Shown piece after piece: positions 37,069 to 45,545 of a DNA stretch of 64,000 bases. The position numbers were made by a program, and so were the translations under genes. Under the pieces are notes generated by a model, which saw only the letters and a program-made list of their open reading frames with translations, made no database searches and was not told where the DNA came from. The stretch spans positions 124,001 to 188,000 of the forward strand of contig NZ_FXXL01000005.1 of assembly GCF_900184685.1 (NCBI RefSeq), given 5' to 3'. Numbering within the stretch: position 1 is the first letter of the stretch; each line of letters begins with the position of its first letter. Source of the DNA: Butyricimonas sp. Marseille-P3923. Lineage in GTDB: Bacteria > Bacteroidota > Bacteroidia > Bacteroidales > Marinifilaceae.

Positions 37069-37100
37069 CAAAATTATCTATATTACATATCAATTCCAAA
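37069..37100 (-). promoter_or_regulatory. Promoter of the B12 uptake operon
   Basis: On the minus strand TTTG (37100-37097), 20 bases, then TAATTTTG (37076-37069): an exact Bacteroides promoter consensus placed so that transcription starts just before the riboswitch. Confidence 0.8.
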
Positions 37101-37532
37101 TAATTCATAATATTTATAATAAAACACACAAAGCATGACAACCGTACTGTTTTAATTAGAGCATTCAAGTTTACGACAAACGAAGACGGTAATTATCATA
37201 CACAATATCCATAAACCAACAAAACAGCTTGCCATTTTCCATAACAATGCGTTCTGGAATAGATAACTGTTAGCTGCAATTATGCAAGCAAAAAAAGCAG
37301 ACAGAATAATGACTATTAATATCATGCACCAGAAATTAATCCTATAAATTTATGGAAAACAAGTAAGGGAATGGAAGTTCCGTTGCCGCATGGATGCAGG
37401 TGAAGGACCTTCTCTTTTAACGTTGGATACGCCAATGCACGCCAACGGAAGACTCTGATATTATCTGTTTGGAAAGGATATAGGATGTGCGTTACTTTGT
37501 CGCATATTCAGAATCTTAAAAAGAATTTTAGT
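37101..37532. other. Non-coding spacer
   Basis: AT-rich spacer between the B12 promoter and the HTH/integrase remnants. I see no supported gene or RNA. Confidence 0.45.
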
Positions 37533-37676
37533 ATGGAACTGACAATTATTGAAACAAGCGCGTATTAGGAGTTGAGAAAGCTGGTCAGCACGCTGGTCGT
37601 ACAGATGGGCGACTTCCAGAAAAAGATTGCCCCGCCTGCGCCGGACAAGTGAATGGATGCGCAGGACGTATGTGAT
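37533..37676 (+). pseudogene. Excisionase-like HTH gene remnant (two in-frame stops)
   Basis: From the ATG at 37533 the plus strand reads 'MELTIIETSAY', a TAG (37566-37568), 'ELRKLVSTLVVQMGDFQKK' and 'PPAPDK', a TGA (37650-37652), and 'MDAQDVC'. This is the N-terminal half of the Bacteroides mobile-element HTH family. The TGA again occupies the Trp position before 'MDxQDV'. Similarity ends near 37676, where sequence antisense to the integrase pseudogene begins. Confidence 0.65.
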
Positions 37677-38730
37677 GGACTTATGCCCAAACACTTTCTG
37701 AAGAGTTTCCAGCAGCATCCCCTTGAGTATGGCCAGAACGGCAAATGCGTGGCGTCCGATGTGCGGGGTGACCTCGCCCCGGAGTTGCATTTCCTGCCTA
37801 TGATTCCAAGACTGAGCCGCATGGCATTGTATTCACCTACCGGAAAGACACATTCGGGGAGTCTTTCTTTTCATCCGTACCCCTATATTTTTCAATCAGT
37901 TCGATAGCAATGGGCAATAATTTTACGACATACGCCACTCCCGTTTTTATACGGTTGCCCATCAGCCATGTACCGCCGTCGGAGTCGGTATGGATATTAT
38001 CGTATGTTATGGCTTTCAAGTCCACATAGGAAAGACCGGTGAAGCACATGAACAGGAACATGTCGCGCATGGCACGCTGGCGTTTGTATCTCGGTTCTAT
38101 ATGGATTATCCTTTGCAGTTCCTCTTCGGAAAGGAAAGAACGCCTCTTGTATTCGGGCATACACTCGAATGATGCGAACGGATGAACCCGTATCCAGCCT
38201 TTTTCCTGCGCGATATACATCAGCCACTTCAAGGTATTGACACGCCCGAAGACAGTGGAGTTTGCCAAAGCGCATGTACCGAGCATCCAGTTGTAGTAAT
38301 CCTCGATGAATGATTTCTCAAGTTCTTCGATGACAATATCCTCTGCATTCTTCTTGCTTTTCATGAAAAGCAGGAGACTCTTGTAATCGGCAACCAGACC
38401 GCAGTAGGTGCTTTCGGCTTTCTCTATGCCGATTTTCTTTTTATACGGTTCCAGCTGTTCCCTGAAAAGGTTCATAAGGGTGTGGCATTCCTCTGAGAAG
38501 CCGACATAGCGGTTATAGACTTTCTTGGCTGTAACAAAACTGTCGTGGTCGCAGATGTACTGGTAGTGCCTGGTGATTTGCGCCTTGATATTGTCAAGCT
38601 CCTGATTGAGTGTACGGGCCTCCTCGGACTTGCCTTTGGCCCGGTTGGTTTTGACGTCCCACAAAGCGAGGGACACTTCTTTCTTACAACTGAAACCGGC
38701 TTGGGTTCCATTGATGGTGATACGGCCCAT
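37677..38730 (-). pseudogene. Tyrosine recombinase pseudogene (frameshifted)
   Basis: The first 297 codons from 38730 encode an Arm-less/SAM-like and catalytic N-part of a Bacteroides integrase ('MGRITINGTQAGFSCKKE', 'FMCFTGLSYVDLKAITYDNI' with box I region). After 'KKDSPNV' (near 37860) the frame shifts: the expected 'FPVGEYNAMRLSLGIIGR' continues in another frame. It shifts again near 37790 into 'VTPHIGRHAFAVLAI' and 'LETLQKVFGHKSIT', then loses similarity before the catalytic Tyr. The start is also uncertain, since the family usually has ~25 more residues; the upstream frame reads 'VKNGKTPI'. Two frameshifts and a missing nucleophile make it non-functional. Confidence 0.8.
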
Positions 38731-39159
38731 AATCGGTGTCTTTCCGTTTTTTACAGACTGTTTATTCTCAAAACACTTAGCTATACATGGTCTGCGATAA
38801 GCTAAGAGAGATTCCCCTTACACAAAAGCATGGCATCTCCTTGTCGTATCTCGCCTTTATACTTTTATGTATAGTAGTCTACCGGATCGAATGAACAAGA
38901 CCTATCCCATACATAAACCAATTTAGACTGCTATGTTATTTTTGAGGAAGAAGATGGAATGAGACCAGATACCCTCTTTAAGGCTGACTGTAAGTCGATT
39001 AAATGTAGAAAAAGATTGCTTTTGTCACAAGTAAAGTGTATATTTGCATTGAAAGAATCGTTCTTTGACAGAGGCAAAAGAAAACAGAATATTGTAATTC
39101 GCTCGTTTCTAAATCGTTACCTGATATTAATTAAACAGAAATAACTGTTTAATTTTCAA
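38731..39159. other. Non-coding spacer between two integrase remnants
   Basis: About 430 bases. No supported gene, RNA or strong repeat. Confidence 0.45.
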
Positions 39160-40233
39160 TTAGATAGAGATTGTATGATGTTTCGCGGTGTAGGTTGTAA
39201 TATCAACATTAAGATTTATTAATTGGGCAATTTCTTTTAGCCTTTGATTTATCTTATCTAACACATAGTGAATTCTCGTTTGCTTTTTCTTCTTTGTTGG
39301 ATAAACTTCATCATTTAGTATCGGAAATAGGTAATCATTAGACCGTTTATACTTGTTTATTATATCCAATGCTTCTGGCAGTATTTTCAATTTAATTTGT
39401 TTTCCAGTTTTTTGACGAAGATATACCAATTGCTCTTCAACTATATTACTGTCTTTTAAATGAGCAATATCAACGAAATTAATGCCTCCGCACAAATAGC
39501 TAAATACAAATATATCTCTAGCAAAATTCAATTCATTTCCTTTCAAAGCAATATTCATGATTTTCTGAATATCTTTTTTGGATATAGCACGTTTATTTGT
39601 TGAGGTATCAAATTTACTGACCTTATATTTCTTAAAAGGGTAATAGCTTTCATTTACAATTCCTTCGTCTATTGCTTTATTATAGGCAGCACGTAACGTT
39701 CTAAATTGAATGCTCAAAGTTGTATCTTTATTCTCTCTCTTCCTTAACCATTTCTCGTAATTATTTAACCAAGTAACATCTATATCGGAAAAATAAATAT
39801 CTAACTTCTTTTTTGTAAACTTCAACAAAGAATTGTATGAACTCACGTATATACGCCAATTTCCTAATTGTTCATCATTTTCCATACTTGTAAGCAATTG
39901 TTCATAGAATTCTTTTACAGTCTTTTTTGTAACTTGTTTATGATTAAAAGTTATCAGAGATTGGGCAGAGTAATCTTTATCCTCCACTTGAAAAGTTAGT
40001 ATTTGTTGTTGATATTTCTTGAGATGCGTTGAAATAACATTTTCTATCTTTTCTCGTTCAGGACAATTACGCTTGGGACGCCCTTTTTCAAAATCCCAAT
40101 ATTTAGGGTTGACGGATATGCCAATACTTATATATTTCTTTTTACCGTCTTTACATACTCTAAGCATTAGGGGATGCTCTCCATTGGCTAGCGTTTTAGA
40201 TTTGTAACACAACACATTAACCGTTGCATTCAT
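39160..40233 (-). pseudogene. Tyrosine recombinase truncated before its catalytic C-terminus
   Basis: A 357-residue integrase with an N-terminal arm-binding domain ('MNATVNVLCYKSKTLANGEH', 'KKYISIGISVNPKYWD'), a SAM-like core-binding domain (about residues 105-200) and the start of the catalytic domain ('LNFARDIFVFSYLCGGINFV'). In this protein family the first Arg is usually within that last segment; here Gly stands near that place. The protein stops at 'TTYTAKHHTISI', where the H-x-x-R box should begin, so the later Arg and the nucleophilic Tyr are missing. AT-rich composition. It lies 115 bases from the 3' end of tRNA-Ser, the usual place for an integrase of a tRNA-targeting island. Confidence 0.75.
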
Positions 40234-40348
40234 GTCAATTTTCGGTTTAACTCTTGGTTTAACTTTCCACCAAAAAACCGCCTAAAATTGTTCTTGCAAG
40301 CAAAAAGAAAAGGAGCTACATTTTATCTTGTAACTCCTTGATTTCTTG

Positions 40349-40436
40349 CGGAAAGAGGGGGATTCGAACCCCCGAAACCCTTTAGAGGTTTACACGCTTT
40401 CCAGGCGTGCCAGTTCAGCCACTCCTGCACCTTTCC
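40349..40436 (-). tRNA. tRNA-Ser (GGA)
   Basis: An 88-base class II tRNA. Acceptor 'ggaaagg' pairs with the 3' 'tctttcc', the anticodon is GGA in 'gcctggaaagc', a long variable arm is present, and the T-loop is 'ggttcgaatcc'. No encoded CCA; the discriminator is G as in serine tRNAs. The truncated integrase next to its 3' end suggests it was an attachment site. Confidence 0.92.
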
Positions 40437-40546
40437 AGATGCGGGGACAAATATAGAAATTATTTTTGTATCATCACGTATATTCTTATCTATTTTTAAC
40501 TGGAAATCTAAAACGATTTTTCTCACGGGGCGTATCAATAGTACAA

Positions 40547-40665
40547 TTTCACCGGAGGGAACGTGAGATGAAACGGTGAAACTAAAGAGATTGCTAGCAT
40601 TAGGAGAGAGGGAATTCCCGGTGTCACAACTAGGAAAAAGTGAATGTAGATTGTTGCTAGTCTCG
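40547..40665 (+). other. Possible structured leader or small RNA
   Basis: The region contains an 8-bp pairing TTTCACCG (40547-40554) with CGGTGAAA (40574-40581) and ends in a strong terminator, without an open frame of note. It could be a small RNA or an attenuator leader for the gene at 40801. Confidence 0.35.
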
Positions 40666-40706
40666 GTGCGGTTACTTCGCTAATGGACGTAACCGCACTT
40701 TCTTTA
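40666..40706 (+). terminator. Intrinsic terminator
   Basis: A perfect 10-bp GC-rich stem (40666-40675 with 40689-40698), 13-base loop, then tttcttta on the plus strand. No plus-strand gene ends upstream of it, which is why a short transcript is suspected there. Confidence 0.65.
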
Positions 40707-40800
40707 CATGGAAAATTTACCATAATTACCAAAAACTTGTCTGCTTTTTACGTATAGTCTAAGATATTTGGTAATTTCGCGGTAGAAAACAAAAAACGTT

Positions 40801-41337
40801 ATGGACGATTTACAACACGTGGGATACAGCAAGGAGGTCATTGAATTTGTGGCCGTGGCAAAGGAGTTTTGCGGGTATTTAGAATCCGCGCAAGAGGAAG
40901 AAAGAAATGATTTTCTCTCCAAAGTGCAGAAATTTATCCCGTTAATCTATTTGAAGGGGAGTTTGTTGCCGGATTGCGAGAGTGACGAAATGGGTATGCT
41001 GGATGAAGCGGTGACGGAAGAGGATTATAATATGCTGCTCGCGTCCCTGCACGGGATACTCGGGGAACATGACGAGTATCTTGAAGTTTTTGACGATAAT
41101 ATGCAATACAGCGAAACTCCCGTCGTGAACTCGATATCGGAGAAGCTCTGTGATATATATCAAGATCTAAAGAATTTTATTTCCTCTTATCGCAGCGGCA
41201 TGGTTGACGTGATAGCGGAAGCCCTGTGGCAGTTAAATAACAGTTTTGAATTATACTGGGGTAAATCTTGTGCCAGCGTGTTAAGAGCGATTCATCTGGC
41301 GATTTTCAAAGTGACCGACACGAGCGAACCCCAATAA
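40801..41337 (+). CDS. DUF5063 domain protein
   Basis: A 178-residue acidic, helical cytoplasmic protein ('EVIEFVAVAKEFCGYLESAQ', 'LEVFDDNMQYSETPVVNSIS', 'FELYWGKSCASVLRAIHLAI'), matching DUF5063 of Bacteroidetes. No catalytic motif or membrane segment is seen. It ends 17 bases before the exonuclease gene, so the pair is probably co-transcribed, an arrangement I recall from other Bacteroidales. Its function is unknown. Confidence 0.8.
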   Translation: MDDLQHVGYSKEVIEFVAVAKEFCGYLESAQEEERNDFLSKVQKFIPLIYLKGSLLPDCESDEMGMLDEAVTEEDYNMLLASLHGILGEHDEYLEVFDDNMQYSETPVVNSISEKLCDIYQDLKNFISSYRSGMVDVIAEALWQLNNSFELYWGKSCASVLRAIHLAIFKVTDTSEPQ

Positions 41338-41354
41338 AATCCAAGATACTAAAC

Positions 41355-41954
41355 ATGGAATACCAGACAAAGATAAGTGAGGAGGAGATTGAGGAGTTAC
41401 CGCTCTTCACGTTTGACGGAGAAATCGTCGTGATAGATCACGAGAATAAGGTTCAAGCGGCCGTGGAAGATTTGCTCTCGTATCCCTACATCGGTTTCGA
41501 CACGGAGACGAAACCGGCATTCAAAAAAGGAGTGACGCACCAAGTCGGCTTGCTCCAGTTGGCAACAGATAAGCGGGTGTATCTATTCCGCTTGAACAAG
41601 TGCGGATTCCCGAAAGAATTGCAAGCACTTCTGGCAAACGAGGAAGTCACGAAAGTAGGCGTGGGCATACGGGACGACATCCGGGGGTTGAGAAAATTGG
41701 GGAACTTTACTCCTGCCAGTTTTCTGGACTTACAGATTTTCGCCAAAGCGTTCAAGATCGAGGAAATGTCTTTCTCGAAACTCATGTCTATCATATTTCA
41801 TGTAAAGATTTCAAAACGACAACGCACGTCCAACTGGGAAGCCCCGAAACTTACACCCGCCCAAGTTCATTACGCCGCGACAGACGCGTGGGGTGCGCTC
41901 AAAATGTATAAAGCGTTGAAATCCGGGAAGAGTCAACTTCAACAAGTGTCCTAA
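41355..41954 (+). CDS. 3'-5' exonuclease (DnaQ-like/RNase D superfamily)
   Basis: A 199-residue DEDD-type nuclease. Exo I is 'IGFDTETKP', Exo II is in 'VGVGIRDDIRGLRKLG', and Exo III with the final Asp is 'VHYAATDAWGALKMYKAL', of DEDDy type with Tyr in place. It resembles the single-domain WRN-exonuclease-like proteins. I start at the ATG at 41355; an in-frame upstream ATG lies inside the DUF5063 gene. It converges with the histidine kinase gene, overlapping it by 4 bases at the 3' ends. Confidence 0.88.
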   Translation: MEYQTKISEEEIEELPLFTFDGEIVVIDHENKVQAAVEDLLSYPYIGFDTETKPAFKKGVTHQVGLLQLATDKRVYLFRLNKCGFPKELQALLANEEVTKVGVGIRDDIRGLRKLGNFTPASFLDLQIFAKAFKIEEMSFSKLMSIIFHVKISKRQRTSNWEAPKLTPAQVHYAATDAWGALKMYKALKSGKSQLQQVS

Positions 41955-43081
41955 TTCGGGACTTTATCGGACACGGGAATGGAAAAATAAAATGTTGTTC
42001 CTTTACCCTCCTTCGAGTTAAACCATATCTTCCCGTGGTTCATTTTCACGAAATCCTTGCAAAGTTGCAGTCCTAACCCGCTACCCTTCTCTTTTTGAGT
42101 CCCGTAAGAAATGAAATGCAAGCCGTCCGCGAACAGATCCCGTTGATGCTCTTCACTTATTCCCTGCCCTTTATCTCGCACGGACACGATCAGATACCCG
42201 TCTTTCTCCTCCCCGTCAATGTTTATTTCCCCGCCCGTGTAACTGAATTTTATCGCGTTTGACAGTAAATTGCGCAACACGGTTTTCATCATGTTCAAAT
42301 CGGCATGAACCGGAAAAACTTTATCCAAGTGATTGTACACTTTGATCCCTTTGGCCTCGGCGATATTTTCCTGCAATGTCACGACATCTTTGGCTGCCTC
42401 GGAAAAAGAGAACGTCTGCAAAACAGGTTTCAATACCCCGTTCCGGCTATTGCTCCACAGCAACAGGTTTTCCAGCAACAAATACGCCTCGTCCGTTGTT
42501 TCCTGCAACATCTTGATCAGATGCTTGATATTGGAATCCGGGATTTTCTCTTTCTGGTGATCTATCGCCTCGAGAATCATTTTCAACGTCCCGATCGGGG
42601 CGCGCAAATCATGCGCGATAACCGAATACAATTTCTCTTTGGAACGTACCACATTTTGAATTTTCTCGTTCTGACAGGCAATAATTCGTTGAGATTCCAG
42701 TAAAAGCAACTGATTGTTTATACGCAGCATCAACTCTTTTTTACTCAACGGACGGGAAATAAATTCCACTTCCTCGTAATCCGCCACTTTTTGAAAATCC
42801 TCGTGCCGGTTGGGAAGCGTCATGTAAAGTATCGGGATATGCTTGGTTAAAGTACTCTCTTTCAATTGACGCACGACAACAATACCTTTGCCGTCTTCCA
42901 ACCCGAGGCGGACAATGATCAAGTCCGGCATCCTCAATTTAGCGAGTAAAAATACCTCGTCCGCCTCCAGAGTGGTTATCAACTTGAAATTCTCCCCGGC
43001 AAGCAGACTCTTCATTTTCTCCAGATTCGAGATGGAATCATCCGCCAAAAGTATCGTGTATTCGTTATGATCTATATGCAT
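41951..43081 (-). CDS. Response-regulator/histidine kinase hybrid with degenerate receiver
   Basis: An N-terminal receiver-fold domain (about residues 1-120), a HisKA dimerisation domain with phospho-acceptor His157 ('YSVIAHDLRAPIG') and an HATPase_c domain ('NLLSNAIKFS', 'DKGQGISEEH', 'GSGLGLQLCKDFV'). The receiver keeps the acidic pair ('LLADDS'), but the phospho-acceptor Asp is Arg58 ('PDLIIVRLG') and the conserved Lys is Arg ('FISRPLS'), so it cannot be phosphorylated in the usual way. The kinase core is complete. The start at 43081 overlaps the upstream GAF-PAS gene by 17 bases, indicating coupling. It probably signals together with that sensor. Confidence 0.88.
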   Translation of the reverse strand: MHIDHNEYTILLADDSISNLEKMKSLLAGENFKLITTLEADEVFLLAKLRMPDLIIVRLGLEDGKGIVVVRQLKESTLTKHIPILYMTLPNRHEDFQKVADYEEVEFISRPLSKKELMLRINNQLLLLESQRIIACQNEKIQNVVRSKEKLYSVIAHDLRAPIGTLKMILEAIDHQKEKIPDSNIKHLIKMLQETTDEAYLLLENLLLWSNSRNGVLKPVLQTFSFSEAAKDVVTLQENIAEAKGIKVYNHLDKVFPVHADLNMMKTVLRNLLSNAIKFSYTGGEINIDGEEKDGYLIVSVRDKGQGISEEHQRDLFADGLHFISYGTQKEKGSGLGLQLCKDFVKMNHGKIWFNSKEGKGTTFYFSIPVSDKVPN

Positions 43082-44153
43082 GCGTCGCAAATTTATAACC
43101 AATTTTTGACAAAAGTTCCTTGTAGAGCCGATTAAATATCTCCGCCTTACCCGTCAACTCATCCTTTTCATCCGCGTTGCACGCAATTCCCTCATGGATA
43201 GATTTCCACATGGGAAACATGGATTCGGAAAAAGTTTGCAACTCTGTCTTCAATAAATTCAACTCGTTCTCCGCCTCCCTGTATTTAGTCACGTTATGCC
43301 CGATCAAATGAATCTCAATATGCTCCCGCCCCAATCGCACGGGATAAGCGTACCACTCGATAAACACCACCTCGTCACGTTGCGCTAATTGGGCATGGAA
43401 GGTCAACAAAGTATCGGTATGTTTTGTCACCGCCTCCAACTGCTTGGAAGAGATATCCATTTCCGTCATCAAATCCCCTATCCTGCACCCGATAACATCG
43501 TCCGGGCTGTCACCGAATAACGAGTAAAAAGTCTTGTTGGAAAAACTGATATGCAGATGCCTGTTAAGCCTCAAAATGTAGTCCACCCGATTCTCGATAA
43601 AATCCTGATAAAGAGCGTGATGTTTCACCAGCTTGCGCAATATCAACTCTTTCTCCAACGCGCCCGACAGTACAGATGCCACCTGAATCAAAAAATCGAT
43701 CTCCTCCTTTGTCCACGGCTCCTCGTCATGACATCGGCTCAAGCATAAAAACGAGAAAAGATGACTCGATATATATAACGGTAAAAATATCGCGCACCGT
43801 ACCTGCATGGCATGCATGATATTCTTTAACCCCTCGTTTGTCACCTCGTTTACATCCCGTATATATATATAATTATCCCTTTCCAACTCCCGCTCGAGTT
43901 TCCGGTCATAATAGAAACTTCTCTTTTCGTCCGTTTCCGGGAACACGGATTCACCGTTTTTCGTCCACTCCTCCGATATCGTGAAAGTCATATCATGGTT
44001 AATACTCACGATATACACCTGATCGGCTCTCTCGTGTTCACCCAATCTCCTTAAAGCTTGTTTCACGTTTTTGTTCAATCCCACGTTAGTGGATAATAAT
44101 ACATTCAAATCCGAGAGAAACTCCGCCCCTGTCATGTTATTTTCTGTTTGCAT
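43065..44153 (-). CDS. GAF-PAS sensor protein
   Basis: A 362-residue cytoplasmic protein. A GAF domain spans about residues 8-165 ('CAIFLPLYISSHLFSFLCLS', 'TKEEIDFLIQVASVLSGAL'). A PAS domain lies at about residues 185-295 ('ISFSNKTFYSLFGDSPDDVI', 'EIHLIGHNVTKYREAE'). A short helical C-terminus has no kinase or output domain. Its stop overlaps the start of the histidine kinase gene, so the two likely form a split sensor kinase. The ligand is unknown. Confidence 0.82.
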   Translation of the reverse strand: MQTENNMTGAEFLSDLNVLLSTNVGLNKNVKQALRRLGEHERADQVYIVSINHDMTFTISEEWTKNGESVFPETDEKRSFYYDRKLERELERDNYIYIRDVNEVTNEGLKNIMHAMQVRCAIFLPLYISSHLFSFLCLSRCHDEEPWTKEEIDFLIQVASVLSGALEKELILRKLVKHHALYQDFIENRVDYILRLNRHLHISFSNKTFYSLFGDSPDDVIGCRIGDLMTEMDISSKQLEAVTKHTDTLLTFHAQLAQRDEVVFIEWYAYPVRLGREHIEIHLIGHNVTKYREAENELNLLKTELQTFSESMFPMWKSIHEGIACNADEKDELTGKAEIFNRLYKELLSKIGYKFATHAYRS

Positions 44154-44345
44154 ACGTTCGTTTGGATCGTTTAGTCCTTAATAAATGCTTTCAATTGTCA
44201 CTATTTATACCCGAATTTCACACTTTAGGTTACATAAATCCCTATTTTTATATAACAACAATAAAATACATCTCCAAATAATCAACTATTAGCCAATATA
44301 TTAAATTCTCCTTCATATTTTCCTGTACAAAAAAGGTAGAAAACA

Positions 44346-44376
44346 TTTGGTAACTGAGAAGATTTTTGTACTTTTG
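44346..44376 (+). promoter_or_regulatory. Promoter of the SRP RNA/tRNA-Thr unit
   Basis: TTTG (44346-44349), 19 bases, TACTTTTG (44369-44376): an exact Bacteroides promoter consensus ending just before the SRP RNA. Confidence 0.8.
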
Positions 44377-44379
44377 TGC

Positions 44380-44480
44380 CCGGGTAAGTCCTATGCGACC
44401 AGCTCCTGTCGAACTCCCCCAGGGTCGGAAGGCAGCAAGGGTAGATGGTTGTAGCGGTGCGACATAGTCAGCTTACCCTT
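44380..44480 (+). ncRNA. ffs: Signal recognition particle RNA (small bacterial type)
   Basis: The conserved helix 8 core 'gtcggaaggcagcaagggta' with its GGAA-type tetraloop region and the matching 'tcgaactcccccaggg' strand is present. The ends pair as gggtaag (44382-44388) with cttaccc (44472-44478). It scaffolds Ffh for co-translational membrane targeting. It lies directly upstream of two tRNA-Thr genes and behind a consensus promoter. Confidence 0.93.
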
Positions 44481-44489
44481 TTTGGAAAC

Positions 44490-44563
44490 GCCTCTTTAGC
44501 TCAGCTGGCCAGAGCACGTGATTTGTAATCTCGGGGTCGTTGGTTCGAATCCGACAAGAGGCT
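44490..44563 (+). tRNA. tRNA-Thr (TGT)
   Basis: Acceptor gcctctt pairs with aagaggc; anticodon TGT in loop 'tttgtaa'; T-loop 'ggttcgaatcc'. It lies about 10 bases after the SRP RNA, in the same transcript. CCA is not encoded. Confidence 0.92.
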
Positions 44564-44587
44564 CAGGAAAGTAAAGTTCTTTCAGTT

Positions 44588-44659
<72 letters not shown>

Positions 44660-44666
44660 CAGGGAT

Positions 44667-44695
44667 AGCAGTCAATTTCTTGGCTGCTTTTTTTG
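44667..44695 (+). terminator. Terminator of the SRP/tRNA unit
   Basis: A 9-bp stem with one G-U pair (44667-44675 with 44680-44688), 4-base loop and a run of seven T residues. Confidence 0.8.
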
Positions 44696-44787
44696 TTTTA
44701 TAGAACTATTATTCAGTTCCGCTATTTCTCAAATTATTTACTCCCCTGTCGGTTGCGACAAACCGATGAAAATCTAAAATAAAAAAC

Positions 44788-45072
44788 ATGGAAAAGAAGA
44801 AAGTAGTAATCGCGAAAATACAAGTAATCAAGGGAAAGGAAAATAAATTCATTGCACTCGTTTCGCCACTGACCGAGTTGTCTAAAGCAGAACCGGGCAA
44901 TCTGGTTTACAGTTTATATCAAGACACTTCGGAAAACAACCGGTTTATAGCATACGAGGAATATACCAATGAAGAAGCATTTAACTATCATTGCAGTACC
45001 GCTCATTTCCAAACCTTCGTAGAAAATGTAAAACCATTGCTTGCCGCAGAGATTGATATTCAAGTCTTTTAG
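44788..45072 (+). CDS. Antibiotic-biosynthesis-monooxygenase (ABM/YgiN-like) domain protein
   Basis: A 94-residue single-domain protein with the ABM ferredoxin-like pattern: 'VVIAKIQVIKGKENKFIALV', 'SKAEPGNLVYSLYQDTSENN', 'FIAYEEYTNEEAFNYHCSTA' and 'HFQTFVENVKPLL'. The His in 'YHCSTAHFQ' is the usual conserved one. Members act as quinol or heme-related monooxygenases, or have unknown small-molecule roles, as dimers. It stands alone, followed by a repeat-rich non-coding region. Confidence 0.85.
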   Translation: MEKKKVVIAKIQVIKGKENKFIALVSPLTELSKAEPGNLVYSLYQDTSENNRFIAYEEYTNEEAFNYHCSTAHFQTFVENVKPLLAAEIDIQVF

Positions 45073-45079
45073 AATAAAG

Positions 45080-45303
45080 AGGGACTGCCGTTTCCGGTCA
45101 GTCCCGCGCAGTAATGCGTGCATGTTATTCGTGTAGAGTAACACGCTTTTTACTATCTTAGGCAAGATGTAAAATCCTTTATTATTTCAACGAGCAATTA
45201 TTATCTACCGTGATTCAAAAGCCGAAAAATGGGGGTACTGCCGTTTCCAGACAGTTTCCCCCGGTGCGAAGCACTCGCACGTCATTCACGCGTTAGCATC
45301 ACC
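45080..45303. repeat. Two diverged copies of a ~70-base hairpin repeat
   Basis: Copy 1 (45080-45145) and copy 2 (45231-45303) both start with a G-rich stem around 'actgccgtttcc' (gggactg/cagtccc in copy 1, a ggggg/ccccc-based stem in copy 2). A second small hairpin follows (cgca/tgcg; gtgcga/tcgcac), then a similar tail ('attcgtg', 'attcacg'). They look like members of a dispersed palindromic repeat family, REP-like in organisation. Confidence 0.5.
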
Positions 45304-45310
45304 ATCACAA

Positions 45311-45442
45311 CTAATTGAGGCAAATGGGATGTTCTTCCAATATACAAGTAGGCTCTAATAGATTATTCCGGATTGCCCAAATGGCAAATTTTTCCTCCGG
45401 GATAGGGGGAATGTTTAACGTGATTTTGTCGTGATCTTCCAT
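45311..45442 (-). CDS. Putative 43-residue protein
   Basis: An ATG-started frame encoding 'MEDHDKITLNIPPIPEEKF', 'AIWAIRNNLLEPTCILE' and 'EHPICLN', with balanced composition and an ordinary stop. I do not recognise it. It lies between the hairpin repeats and another hairpin (gccgcgg/ccgcggc at 45466-45485). A real small protein is possible, but a chance frame cannot be excluded. Confidence 0.35.
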   Translation of the reverse strand: MEDHDKITLNIPPIPEEKFAIWAIRNNLLEPTCILEEHPICLN

Positions 45443-45545
45443 AATCCTTTTTTAGTAAAACATCTGCCGCGGTTTCCCCCGCGGCTATATCTTAAAATCG
45501 TCACGACAAAAAAAGATGCGTACCACATCCTACGCTTCCCTCCCC

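Noticed and set aside
40349-40436. A second copy of the tRNA-Ser end as an attachment site within the window
   Set aside because: Reading through 1-40340 I found no convincing duplicate of the tRNA 3' sequence; the other end may lie to the left of the window.
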